64,000 nt of DNA from Cinnamomum chago (lineage: Eukaryota; Streptophyta; Magnoliopsida; Laurales; Lauraceae). A model generated the notes under the pieces. That model saw only the letters and a program-made list of their open reading frames with translations, was not told where the DNA came from and did not search any database. Each line of letters opens with the position of its first letter. The stretch's first letter is position 1. The DNA is taken from contig CP142453.1 in the NCBI GenBank assembly GCA_038049695.1, positions 1,443,501 to 1,507,500 on the forward strand, written 5' to 3'. Below, one piece after another: positions 37,137 through 48,606 of the stretch. Both the position numbers and the translations under genes were made by a program.

Positions 37137-38146
37137 TGGCAGAGCATATACTGAGGTTTGAATCGTCATATACTGAGGTTGAGCTTCTGTTTGAGAAGGT
37201 TGAATGAATAATATACTGAGGTTTCAGAGTGGTCATTTTGATCAAAGTCCACATCTATTCGATGTAAAATCTATTTATTAGATGGTATGCGTAGGTCTCA
37301 CAAAACATATTCGCAGGTTTCAACTATGTGTACTAAGGTTTGTTGAATGAAATACTGAAGTTTCATTGTTTCGTTAGACAAGAGACCAACCTGTATTCGA
37401 TATAAAACCTTGGGGATATGAGGTCTGACAAAGAATATTAATAGGTTTTAAAATTGTATACTAAGGATATATACAATAAATACTGAGGTGGAAGTGTTTA
37501 ATGACCCCTGTATTCGATATAAAATTTTAAATATATGGCAAGGCAAATACTGAGGTTTGAATCGTCATATACTGAGGTTGAGCTTCTGTTTGAGAAGGTT
37601 GAATGAATAAAATACTGAGGTTTCAGAGTGGTCATTTTGATCAAAGTCCACATCTATTCGATGTAAAATCTATTTATTAGATGGTATGCGTAGGTCTCAC
37701 AAAACATATTCGCAGGTTTCAACTCTGTGTACTAAGGTTTGTTGAATGAAATACTGAGGTTTCATTGTTTCGTTAGACAAGAGACCAACCTGTATTCGAT
37801 ATAAAACCTTGGGGATATGAGGTCTGACAAAGAATATTAATAGGTTTTAAAACTGTATACTAAGGATATATACAATAAATACTGAGGTGGAAGTGTTTAA
37901 TGACCCCTGTATTCGATATAAAATTTTAAATATATGGCAGGGCATATACTGAGGTTTGAATCATCATATACTTAGGTTGAGCTTCTGTTTGAGAAGGTTG
38001 AATGAATAAAATACTGAGGTTTTAGAGTGATCATTTTGATCAAAGTCCATATCTATTCGTAGTAAAATCTATTTATTAGATGGTATTCGTAGGTCTCACA
38101 AAACATATTCGCAGGTTTTAACTCTGTGTACTAAGGTTGGTTGAAT
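37137..38146. repeat. About 418-bp tandem units in the left foldback arm
   Basis: Two full and one partial direct copies start at about 37137, 37557 and 37938. Each has GGTTGAGCTTCTGTTTGAGA, TATTCGATATAAAA and ACTGAGGTT motifs. The right arm holds one unit fewer. Within a unit, shorter ACTGAGGTT and CGATATAAAACC motifs recur. Confidence 0.8.
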
Positions 38147-39948
38147 GAAATACTGAGGTTTTACTATTTCGTTAGACTTGACCAATATTCAACCAACCTT
38201 AGTACACAGAGTTAAAACCTGCGAATATGTTTTGTGAGACCTATGAATACCATCTAATAAATAGATTTTACTACGAATAGATATGGACTTTGATCAAAAT
38301 GACCACTCTGAAACCTCAGTATTTTATTCATTCAACCTTCTCAAACAGAAGCTCAACCTCAGTATATGACGATTCAAACCTCAGTATTTGCCTTGCCATA
38401 TATTTAAAATTTTATATCGAATACAGGGGTCATTAAACACTTCCACCTCAGTATTTATTGTATATATCCTTAGTATACAGTTTTAAAACCTATTAATATT
38501 CTTTGTCAGACCTCATATCCCCAAGGTTTTATATCGAATACAGGTTGGTCTCTTGTCTAACGAAACAATGAAACTTCAGTATTTCATTCAACAAACCTTA
38601 GTACACATAGTTGAAACCTGCGAATATGTTTTGTGAGACCTACGCATACCATCTAATAAATAGATTTTACATCGAATAGATGTGGACTTTGATCAAAATG
38701 ACCACTCTGAAACCTCAGTATATTATTCATTCAACCTTCTCAAACAGAAGCTCAACCTCAGTATATAACGATTCAAACCTCAGTATATGCTCTGCCATCT
38801 TAAGTCTGGTTTTATATCGAATACAGGGTCTGCTAAATGAAATACTTCAACCTTAGTATTTCTTTCATCTAACCTTAGTATACTGTTTTGAAACCTGTGA
38901 ATATACTTCGTGAGACCTTCACATGTGCCCCAAGGTTTTATATATCGAATATAGGTTGCTGGTCTCTTGGCTAACGAAATAGTGAAACCACAATGTTTCT
39001 TTCATCCAACCTCAGTACACATAATTCAAACATGTGAATATGTTTTGCCAGACCTACGAATACCATATAATAAATAGATTTTATATCGAATTGAGGTGGA
39101 CTCCACACTGAAACCTGAGTAGTTTATTCATACAACCTTCTCAAACTGGGTTCAACCTTCTCAAACTACCCTGCCATCGTATACTATGGCTTGAATCCTA
39201 ATATACTGAGGTTGACATACAAAAGACCTTCGAATGTGCTATAACAAAAGACCCTGTATTTGAGTTAAGTATCATTCCTTTGACCTTTCTTATCCTTAAC
39301 ATTAACAATTGTTGGAGGAAAAAACAAAGAGAGTAGCTTTACTAGGTTTTATATTTTAATGACAACATGAAGATTAACACCACAAAAGGGCAAGAGATAC
39401 TCCAACATAGACATCTTACGGTTCTTGAGAGCGTCTCTTTCTCTGTCTCTACGGCGACAATGGCGGCAACTAAAAGATGATGATGAAGAACGGCGCCACG
39501 AGACGCGTTATACAATCATAGAAATACACATAAAGAAAACAAGAGAGGGCAATCTATAAAACCCAGGATTTCTGGCGAAATGAATTGCAGGAGTTCTGGC
39601 CAGATGAGGTGTGAGCTGTGAAGGAAAAAGGGCAGACACAGAGATGAGTTACAAGAACTCAAACTAAATGAGTTGCTGGATAACCTTCCCAAGACAAATG
39701 AAATGAGTTGCAGTTGCAGGATCTCTTTCCCTTCTCAAACGTTTTGCAGGAACAGGAACGATGGTAACAAAATGGCGGGCTTTTGTTAAAGACAGATGGG
39801 CTCCTCATTGTAATAAATTTGTAAAAAAAACCCTGTTCTTTTTTTTATTCATTGTAGAAGAGTCATTAGCTCTCCCTCAGCTGAGGAAAAAGTAATCCAA
39901 GTGTCAGGCCTGTTTGGTCCAAACAGGGGATTCGCTTCCCACATTTCT

Positions 39949-41383
39949 GCTTTATTGAGATGGGATGGTAGGATACACTCCCATTGATCTCATGAAATTT
40001 GAGATTTCTCAACAGGAGTTAGGGATTAGGGAATGATATTCATCTTGGACCGTCTGGGAGAATCAATACCATGATGAGGTGTCGACATAAAAACACCATT
40101 TTCTGCCCTTAAGATACTACCATGATGAGGTGTCGACGTCCAAATACCATGCTGTCCCAGAGTCCCCGGATTCTCCGTCGCAGCCATGACACGCCTCCCA
40201 TGTATCAGGTCTTGAAAACTCCACCGCATGACTCACATCACATAATAATTAAAATCAGGGCCGAACTACAGGCTACAGTATAATTTTGGTGAAATTTTAT
40301 TGAAATTATAATTCGGAAAATTTTAAAATAATTATATATACATATATAGAAAAAATAATAATTATGAACTTAATCCATTCCAGTAAAAAATTTTGGAATT
40401 ACGATTTTGTGAAATATAAAAAATGCAATATATATAATGAAAAAATAAAAATAAAAAATAATTATGTGAAAAAACATTTTGACCGAAAGGCCGAAATTCA
40501 AGCTGAAATCCTGGATTCTGGCAGTATTAGGCCAAAATTTGAAATGAAAATTTTTAACCCTAATTTCATTTCGGCCGCTCGGTAAAGAGGGCACAAAATT
40601 AAAAACAATTGTGATCAATCTAACGAGTGATTCACGAATTTATTTATTTTTTAAATCTAGATACAATAAATATAACAGGAACGCCGATGAACGGTTGGTT
40701 TGAGTAAAAGAAGAACTAAACAATTAAGTTACCTCCCCCCACCTGTAATAAACCACTCAGGCGCTCAGGTGATCAGGACTTCCCTTCTTCCCTCCTCCAC
40801 AAACACGTGGGTCTTATTATCTTATGTGTTCAATGAGAGTTCATCGGTTTGAAAATTCGAGGACCATGGTTGGATTTTTAAACATCCATGAATCTTAATG
40901 AACCCTAGTGATCAATGGAAGGCTTAGATTTGGCTCAGGGTGCTAGACTGAGAGGCTTCAAATTCATGGGCTCGATAATGGCACAGTCATTATTATTCTT
41001 TTCTTTTAGAAAGGATGAACCAAAAGCTAATAGGTCGAAGGCCGGGCCAACCATGTTTTGACTACACAAGGACAACCGAAATCCGCTGTAATACCGTATA
41101 AAATATTATATATCAACTTGAAAAGGTTAACCTAATAGGTGAAATGCTCAAATAGGTATTCAAAACCCTCTCAAGCCCATTATTTGGCAAGGTGGGTTGT
41201 AGGACTTTTTCAACAAAGATACACTAAAAATAATTTAAACAACGAGGTCTGCCTGTGAAAGCCCAGTCCACTCAAAACAAAGGCCCTCTCGGTGTCTAGG
41301 GCTCTTGCTAACTATATTTCAATAGGACTGTGTCTCACCAAGAGATTGCTGTTTGACATAAATAAATATATATATATATATAT
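39949..41383. other. Intergenic DNA, no gene seen
   Basis: AT-rich. ACCATGATGAGGTGTCGACnT occurs twice at 40068-40145, and related sequence recurs at 44885 and 47085. An AT-rich block with CGGCCGAAA-like ends (40258-40590) may be a small relic transposon. No gene recognised. Confidence 0.4.
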
Positions 41384-41548
41384 GGAGAGGTTTCAAGTGC
41401 ATCCATCCCTCACCATAGGGTGAGGGACACTTCTATAATTGGGCATTTTCAAGTACATAGGGTGAGGTACACTTCCTTGTCTTCATGTGCAAAAATGGGA
41501 AGTGTCTCTCACCCTATGGTGAGGAATAGATGCACTTGAAACTTTTCC
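41384..41548. mobile_element. 165-bp MITE in a TA tract (copy A)
   Basis: Inverted ends GGAGAGGTTTCAAGTGCATC (left) and the complement of ATGCACTTGAAACTTTTCC (right). A palindrome CCCTCACC-ATAG-GGTGAGGG lies about 22 bp inside each tip. TATATATAT flanks both sides, compatible with a 9-bp Mutator-type duplication but inside a microsatellite. Copy B at 50632-50816 is the same family in opposite orientation. Confidence 0.85.
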
Positions 41549-41909
41549 TATATATATTAATATATAAAAAAGAGGGATTACCACAATCATATGTACATTC
41601 ATTATCACGGTTTTCTTTAAATAGTTGATCTTTCTGATGGATCCGGACCAACACCAATATCGAATGTAATTTTCATCATTGTGTTTTGGGAGATGGGGGA
41701 TTGATTTGCTTGTTGAAAAAAAAATGTCAATTTTATCTTGTCAGACGACTGTTATGCTAACACATTTCCGATTTGGTGCTGTTGTCACTGATTTCACATA
41801 CATGACCAGGGATCAATCCAACGGTGCTTAATTTAAAAAAAATATCACTTCTAACAAGAGGGTTAACATATGGCCAAAAAGAAACACTACTTCAAAATTA
41901 TTTTCCACG
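41549..41909. other. Intergenic DNA downstream of UGT-B
   Basis: AT-rich. It would contain the UGT-B 3' UTR. Nothing else supported. Confidence 0.4.
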
Positions 41910-43319
41910 TTACAATATAGAGCCCTTCCATTGACATAACACTTCAGACATGGCCCTGTACGAAGACCCTTCTTCAGGAGTCAAGGCCTTGATACTGGCT
42001 TCCTTGAGCTTCATCATCCTTCTCTTGATTGTCTTCCTTTCATCTTCACCGTCCATCAGATTCTTGACCACCTTAGCGATCTCTTCTCTCTCTACCACTC
42101 CACCCTCATTGGCACTAGGCCTCAATGCCACCTTCAGATCCTCCACCAGCATCAATGCATTCGTCCTCTGCTCAGCGTACAGCGGCCACGCTATCATAGG
42201 CACGCCATGCACCATGCTCTCCAGCGTCGAGTTCCAGCCGCAGTGAGAAAGAAATCCCCCCGTGGACTCATGGCTAAGGACCTCTATCTGTGGGACCCAC
42301 AAAGGAACAACATGGCCCACTCCCTTTGTCCTCTCCAAGAACCCGTCCGGTAAGAAATACAACGGGTCCTGATCGCTCTTCACACCAAAATAAGTTGCAC
42401 ATGCCTCCTTGTCATTTGGACTTCTCACGACCCATAAAAATCTCTGCTTGCTCATCTCTAGTCCAAGAGCCAACTCCTTCATCTGCTCAAAAGATAAAGC
42501 CCCACCACTTCCGAAGTTGACGAATAGCACGGACCCATGTGGCTGATCATCCAACCATCTCAGCCAATTTGGGTTGGGCCCATTGGTCATACGGGTTGAA
42601 CCTGACTGCACAAGTGGCCCAATCGGGTAGATGGGAGGATGGCTCGGTTCGTCCCTCAAAGCTATTAGAGTCTCCGGCTCCAACTCCGCAAAGCTATTTA
42701 CGAGAATGCCCTTGGCTTGTATGAAACGGCTGCCATGGTGCAGAAGCCATGCATACGCCTCGTTCGACCGGTCTTGAGTAGCTTCCACCAGGTCATCTCT
42801 AGGGATGGGTCTGCAACCGGGCAACTTCACGGGCTCGGATGAGAACATAGCATCTAGTGTCGGTAAACGGATATCTACAGACAATCCCAAGAAGTTACTG
42901 GTGTATAGGAGGTATGGTGGGACCCCAACTTCCCCGGCGACGTCGAAAGCATCGGTTCCAAAGAGATCGACGACGAGCGCGGTGAGGGAGTGGGTGGATG
43001 CAAGGGCCTTCAAAACATGGCGAAGGGATGGGAGGGAGCGGTTTTGGGTGATGGATATGAGGGTTTCACCCTTAGCATCTGGGGGCATTTCTTGTGGAGA
43101 TATTGGAGGGAGAGATATGGTTTTGATGGTTTTAGGGAGGGTGTTTAAGATGGTGTTTTGGGTTTTCTGCAATGAGTCTATGGTATGAGTGATGAAGGTT
43201 ACAGAGAAGTGGTGATGGAGGACGAGTCGCTTGGCGAGTTGAGCGAGTGGGATGAGAAAGCCCATTCCTGGACTGGATAGAATTGCTACGTGAGGAAGCT
43301 GGAGCTCTCTTTCTGCCAT
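41910..43319 (-). CDS. UGT72-like UDP-glucosyltransferase (UGT-B)
   Basis: An intronless glucosyltransferase of 469 residues from the chosen ATG (MAERELQLPHVAILSS), which aligns with the MADRE starts of UGT-C and UGT-D. The frame continues upstream to an ATG at 43373 (487 residues), but the extra MQDAHIFLLHLPKQ is not seen in the paralogues. The PSPG box has a canonical WVPQIEVLSHESTGGFLSHC opening and ends AEQ, indicating UDP-glucose. VVDLFGTDAFDVAGE and LPGCRPIPRDD are UGT72-like. As in the paralogues, the catalytic His of GMGH is replaced (SPGMGFLIPL, Phe21). Phenolic or monolignol acceptors are known for UGT72; the acceptor here is unknown. It lies about 18.7 kb from UGT-A in the same orientation, separated by the CACTA nest and foldback element. 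Confidence 0.9.
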   Translation of the reverse strand: MAERELQLPHVAILSSPGMGFLIPLAQLAKRLVLHHHFSVTFITHTIDSLQKTQNTILNTLPKTIKTISLPPISPQEMPPDAKGETLISITQNRSLPSLRHVLKALASTHSLTALVVDLFGTDAFDVAGEVGVPPYLLYTSNFLGLSVDIRLPTLDAMFSSEPVKLPGCRPIPRDDLVEATQDRSNEAYAWLLHHGSRFIQAKGILVNSFAELEPETLIALRDEPSHPPIYPIGPLVQSGSTRMTNGPNPNWLRWLDDQPHGSVLFVNFGSGGALSFEQMKELALGLEMSKQRFLWVVRSPNDKEACATYFGVKSDQDPLYFLPDGFLERTKGVGHVVPLWVPQIEVLSHESTGGFLSHCGWNSTLESMVHGVPMIAWPLYAEQRTNALMLVEDLKVALRPSANEGGVVEREEIAKVVKNLMDGEDERKTIKRRMMKLKEASIKALTPEEGSSYRAMSEVLCQWKGSIL

Positions 43320-43914
43320 GGATTCAGTCATTTGCTTGGGTAGATGAAGTAAGAAGATATGGGCATCTTGCATGGGCTCAATTCTTTATTAAGTAGGCAT
43401 TTGATAAGATTCTTAGTTCATTTTTTCCATGATTTTAATGATGACTTTGTTTTGTTATGGAGTGATCACCAATGAGGTCAATATTTTCTACTAAAGTTAA
43501 ATGCATGTGGGGTTCATCTTTCAATGATTTAGAGTCTTAATTATTACAATAATTGAACCCGTTTAGTGGACCCAACATCTACTTGACCATCGGAGGGAGG
43601 AAAAACTTACTAAAATAATAATATACTGATAATATATAATCCTTCTTTAATTACTCCTGCTTTATAAAATAGGACTAATTACTGTACGAGGGATTCCAAG
43701 TCTATAAAAAAATTTATCTTTGAGACTATTATATATTTTAAATAAATTTAGAAAACTTTTTCCAAATCTTTTATTAATATCTCCCTCACTAAAACGTCTT
43801 TTGCGAGGATTAGTAGGACAATTCTCTATAGTATTCGGAATCTCACATGGGACGCACGTTAATCAAGCATTTTTTTTTTTAGAAGCTTAACAAGAGAGTT
43901 GATTGGAGAGGCAA

Positions 43915-44115
43915 CAACAAGGGTAGTAAGTTGGGCCGGGTCACCTAGATCCAAAAAGGACCAGCACGAAAAACCTGCATTGATTGGGCATGCCCGGCAC
44001 AACATGACCCATTGGATGGGCCGTGGCACGGCACGGTCCACGGTTTATCGGTGCCGGGCTTGGCAAGGATTCCTAGACCAAGGCACAGCACGGCACCGCC
44101 CCGCATGGCCCAACA
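43915..44115. repeat. GC-rich GGCACGG repeat, possible hAT-like relic
   Basis: Multiple GCACGGCAC, GGGCCGG and GCCCGGCAC motifs in an otherwise AT-rich setting, ending at a TA tract. Such composition occurs in subterminal repeats of some plant hAT elements. No terminal repeats or target duplication were established. Confidence 0.35.
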
Positions 44116-44984
44116 CAAACATATATATATATATATAATTTTTTATAGAAAAAAATAACTTTTTTTAAATAATTAACTATATATACTTTTATTTGTAAAT
44201 TACCATCAATATTTTTGCATTTATTTTAATAGATTCAATCTTATTTTAAGTTGAGAATCCCTAATAACTCATAAAGTCTCTTTCAGTTTATATAAAAAGA
44301 AATTAAAAAATAAAAGAGGCATGTGGGACAGCCCATCTATAGTATGGCTCAGCAGGTCCCAACTTATTACACCCCACATAAACTCACACCATAGACTCTT
44401 TACCAAAACCTTCACTTCACCCTTTTTCTCTCTAATAATTCAGTACCTTTTACTTTATTTCTACATTTCCTCTTCTTCTCTCTTCCAAGGAGGAATCACA
44501 GAGGTGGCAAGTTCGCTAGGTGGCACATTAGGATTGGCCCAAACAGACTACCCCTCTTTGGATGAAATAGGGGATCTAGACTCTCACTTCACCCTTTCTC
44601 TCTCCAATAATCCTTTACTTTACTCTATTTATTTCTACAATACCTTTTTTCTCTCAAGAGGAACTCTAGATTCAGAACAAAACACCCCAAAATAGGAAAC
44701 CAAAAGATCAGGAAAAAAAAAATGTAGTCTTTGAAGCAGAGACTTTTCGCCTTTGTCTTGTTGGCGGTCGCTGCCATGGTCTGATTTGATTTCATCTATT
44801 GAATATTTGTAAATGGCCTGATTTGATTCATATTAATTTTTAATGGATATATCAGGTGTATTCTGTCCTTAAAATCCTATCACGACAATGAGGTGTGTCG
44901 ACATCAAAATACCATGTTCTTACAAATGGAAGGAGCAAAGAGATGGAAAAAAAATTTAAACAATATTTGAGGTGTTGAATCAGG

Positions 44985-45190
44985 ATCGGCCAAGGTACAT
45001 CAGCAAGTCTTAGTGCTTTTAGAGGAAGTGTCATGACCCAAGCCAAGTGTATATCATGCATGCACGCAACTGCTGAAAGGTAGCCTCAGATATCACTTTA
45101 GAGCCACTTGGCGTAATTGGTAATCACTTCATTAAAAACAACAATGGGCATTAGAATCTTATCAAATACCTGCCTAATCTAATCAATGTT
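44985..45190 (+). promoter_or_regulatory. Upstream region of UGT-C shared with UGT-D
   Basis: GATCGGCCAAGG, CCTCAGAT, TTTAGAGCCACTTGG-like and ATTAAAAACAACAATG blocks occur in the same order as at about 51398-51610 upstream of UGT-D. The duplication that produced UGT-C and UGT-D therefore included several hundred bp of promoter. Homology stops near 45190, where a probable LINE insertion begins. Confidence 0.65.
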
Positions 45191-45194
45191 GATG

Positions 45195-45795
45195 GCCTAG
45201 GAAGAAAAACAGCAGCTGCATTCTTCTTCCAAGCCATCAATAATTACGGAATGAGGATAAGCTCCGCTGCAAATTGCCTTCCTTGAAGTCGGCTCAGATG
45301 GTTTTCCATGACAGGTGTAGCGGCATGTTCAACTCCTCTTCAGGAATGGCTACCCCACCTCATCCAATTTTGAGAGCCTTTGGATGGGGTGAATAACATG
45401 TGCTCTCTGTACGCGCCCTGTTTTGTCCTGTTTTGCCCTTGATGTGAGTTTTCTGGCTGCTTGGTGAAGTGGTGTCCTCCTTTGCTCCTTTTTTAACTCC
45501 TCTTCAGGCATGGTTTTTGCCCTGTGTTCTGCGCTTAGTATTTTGTTTTGGCTTGTTTTGCAGGGCTGTCTTTGTAGTTATAGTCCTAGGTGCTGGTTTT
45601 TCGCCTTTGTTGAGCTTGCTTTTATTTTGGGCTTTGCACCATTAATTCTGTCTGTTTTGAGCTGCCTTTTGCTCTCTTCTTGTTTTGATGAGTGCAGTTC
45701 TTTCTATAGCTTTTTTTGTTTTGGTGTATTTTTTCTTCTTTTTGTCCTAGGGGCTTCTTCCCTTTTTTCTTTCAATACAATCTTACCAATTAGCA
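45195..45795 (+). mobile_element. Probable 5'-truncated LINE insertion upstream of UGT-C
   Basis: This block interrupts UGT-C/UGT-D promoter homology. It is rich in TGTTTTG and TTTTGCC blocks like plant LINE 3' regions, and ends in CTTTCAATACAATCTTACC. Imperfect flanking copies AATCTAATCAATGTTG (about 45178-45193) and AATCTTATCAATTGTTG (about 45799-45815) may be a target duplication. No reverse transcriptase is present. The long frame from 45510 that runs into UGT-C has no protein similarity in its first part. Confidence 0.4.
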
Positions 45796-45854
45796 AAAAA
45801 ATCTTATCAATTGTTGAAGAACTGAACTCAACTCAACTGAACCAAACCAGACAC

Positions 45855-46902
45855 ATGGCAGATAGAGAAAAAGAACTCCCCCACATAGCAATTCTATCCA
45901 GTCCAGGAATGGGCTTCCTCATCCCACTCGTCCAACTCGCCAAGCAACTCGTCCTCCATCACCACTTGTCAGTTACCTTCATCACTCACACCATTGACTC
46001 TTTACAGAAAACCCAAAACACCATCTTAAACACTCTCCCTAAATCTGTCCAAACTCTCTCTCTCCCTCCAGTAGCCCCCAACAAAATACCCCAAGGTGCT
46101 AATAGTACAACCCTCACATCCATCACCCAAAAGCTCTCCACCCCATCCCGCCGCCATGTCTTGAAGACCCTCAGGCTCACATCGACCCACCACCTCGCCG
46201 CGCTCGTCGTCGATCTCTTCGGAACGGATGCTTTCGATGTCGCCGGAGAAGTTGGGGTCCCACCATACATTCTCTACACAGGGAACTTCTTGGCGTTGTT
46301 CGTTGATCTCCATTTGTCGACCCTAGATGCCGAGTCATCCGAACCGGTCAAGATGCCCGGTTGCAGGCCCATCCCTAGAGAAGACCTGGTGAAAGCGGCT
46401 CAAGACAGGACGAACCAGGCCTATACATGGCATCTGCACCATGCCGGCCGTTACAAACTAGCGAGGGCATTCTCGTAAATAGCTTTGCGGAGTTGGAACC
46501 GGAGACTCTGGTCTGTTTGAAGGGAGAACCGTGCCACCTTCCGGTCTACCCGGTTAGGCCGCTTGTGCAGTCCGGTTCGACCGGCAAGGGTGATGGGCCC
46601 ACGCCCAATTGGCTGAGATGGTTGGATAATCAGCCACGCGGGTCAGTGCTATTCGTCAGTTTTGGAAGTGGTGGGGTCCTGTCTTTTGATCAGACTAAGG
46701 AGTTGGCCTTGGGACTAGAGATGAGTGGGCTGAGGTTCCTGTGGGTGGTGAGGAGTCCAAGTGACAAGGAGGCATGTGCAACGTATTTTGGTGTGAAGAG
46801 CAGTCAGCAGGAGCCGTTGGATTTCCTGCCAGATGGGTTCTTGGAGAGGACCAAAGGGGTGGCCATGTTGTGCTGATGTGGGTCCCACAGATAGAGGTCC
46901 TC
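45855..46902 (+). pseudogene. UGT72-like glucosyltransferase pseudogene (UGT-C)
   Basis: Very close to UGT-D: it starts MADREKELPHIAILSSPGMG and shares most residues. Lesions: one base lost near 46463 (CGAAGGGCATT in UGT-D is CGAGGGCATT here); a second base lost near 46860 (GGGTGGGCCATG to GGGTGGCCATG); a TGCTGATGTGG change that gives a stop; and homology ends at 46902, removing about 120 codons including most of the PSPG box that binds UDP-sugar. It cannot make an active enzyme. Like the others it has Phe in place of the catalytic His. The breakpoint adjoins a hairpin repeat (46903-47060). Confidence 0.92.
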
Positions 46903-47060
46903 GATCTATCCATTTAGCTAAATGTGGATACATTTGATATATCCATTTAGCTGATCGACGTCACCATTTTGTGGATACATTTGATATATCCATTTAGCTG
47001 ATCGACGTCACCACAGTGCCAACCTCGATCGGCTAAATGGATATATCAAATGTATTCGAC
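46903..47060. repeat. Hairpin repeat at the UGT-C breakpoint
   Basis: GGATACATTTGATATATCC and CATTTAGCTGATCGACGTCA occur twice in tandem (about 46925-46960 and 46973-47012). An inverted copy, TCGATCGGCTAAATGGATAT..., follows at 47025-47055. The arms (about 30 bp) could form a cruciform. Confidence 0.8.
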
Positions 47061-48560
47061 ACTGTCCGTAAAATCCTTCCAGGATGACAAGTCCACATCA
47101 AAATATCATGTTCTTGATGGAAGGAACAACGAGCGGGCAATCATTTAAAACAACCATGGAGCACAGTCTCTCAATATGATAATATGGAAAAGTAAAGTCA
47201 TCGAAAAACTCAATATTAATCATCCCAACGGAGAATGTCCAGTTTAATATAACTATTTTTTTTTATAGATTAAGTAATTTATAATCACTCATTATTCTTA
47301 TGAAATTCAATAGAAGCTTTAATAGAAAAAAGTAAGAAGAAGATGGAATAACAAGATATATCAAAGGAAACTAACTGGAAAAAAAAAGGTTGAAAACCAA
47401 CATTTTCTAGTCATGCATGATTAGGCAAAACACTCACCAATTTCAATATAGATGGATCGTCCGAACTATTTTCCATTAAAATTTATCTAAAACATAACGC
47501 CAAATACATACCAAATTCATGTTAAGAAGCGCCGAAGGACGGTAATACCAATACAAAGAAATTTGAATATCATGAAAAGAAACAAGATTGATATGTCAAG
47601 ATGAATGCCAGAGCAACAACTTAAAAAGCTTTCTTGAATTAAGATGACACCGCTACCAAATCTTGAACCATGTAAATCTGTGGCACTTCTGTTAGCTTTT
47701 TATGTATCATAAATCAGTTCTGTTACATTCTAATTTTGTAGTAAGTGAATCTTTGAAACAAATATCATAATGTAAAGCAAAACAACCAACTACAATCTTT
47801 AGCCATGCACTCACAGGGTGGGCACAACTACTTCCTTCAAACTTTCTAAGAAAATTTAATGGAAAATTCATTATCGTAGCATTATAGTAATATGGTTGCA
47901 ATGATGGACAGGAATCAAGTCCAAGAGTAATACTGGTTAGGCCTGAGATGATGCCTTGGATGAAGCATGCATAATCATAAAGAAAGACAACTAACACCCT
48001 TAAACAAAGTTTAGCACGTAGAATGATAATGAATGAATGCATGTTGCCAGAATGGCCTAAAACAAAAAACATGAGCCCTAAGCAATCACTTCAAATCAAC
48101 ATAACAGAGTGGATGTAAAAACATGAGTTGGCATATCAAAATGATGGGTTCCATTACATCATACACATAAAAACTTGAAAGGAAAAATAAAATACCTTAT
48201 CATAATTCAAAAAGTATTAAGGCAAACCATTATTAACTTGCATTGGATGTTTGTTTGATATATAACAATAAAATTTAAAAGAAAACCAACTTACATGGAA
48301 TGAAGAAATCACTAAAAGGCTTACATGACAAAAATCTACATACGCTTGCATATTCACAAAAAAAATTCATGTCACAGAGATTATCTGACTACTAAGAAAA
48401 GGAAGCATCTAAACAGACCTTAAGCCTCTCCACAGCAACTCCGTATATTTGGCTAGTGCACCCACACATCAATGAAATCTCTTCCTCATTTCAACCCACC
48501 AATCTCACCCAAGTCCTCATCACTAAGCATTGAAAACACCATCATTTCTTAGTAAAGGGG

Positions 48561-48606
<46 letters not shown>

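Larger units (their letters stand above)
35925..39939. mobile_element. Foldback / long-TIR Mutator-like element, 4015 bp
   Basis: Almost the whole element is one inverted repeat: left arm 35925-38146, 40-nt loop 38147-38186, right arm 38187-39939. It begins GGAAGCG and ends CGCTTCC, and is flanked by a perfect 9-bp duplication CACATTTCT (35916-35924, 39940-39948), the Mutator-superfamily size. The left arm is about 470 bp longer because it has one more internal tandem unit and extra 24-bp terminal units. The outer parts of both arms carry a gene-like GTTGCCGCCATTGTCGCCGT block (36470-36489 and its mirror near 39450), perhaps a captured host leader. No protein-coding gene was recognised. A transcript through it would form a very long hairpin. 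Confidence 0.93.
43381..45194. other. Intergenic DNA between UGT-B and UGT-C
   Basis: AT-rich, holding a GGCACGG-rich repeat (43915-44115). 44845-44935 resembles 47039-47125, and 44985-45190 resembles the UGT-D promoter. No gene recognised; frames at 44321-44695 are Ser/Phe-rich low-value frames. Confidence 0.4.

Noticed and set aside
43320..43373. 18-residue upstream extension of UGT-B (MQDAHIFLLHLPKQ...)
   Set aside because: No paralogue has it. Kept as an alternative start only.
45510..45854. N-terminal extension of the UGT-C frame starting MVFALCSALS
   Set aside because: The paralogue UGT-D starts at MADRE and lacks this extension. The extension lies in a probable LINE insertion.
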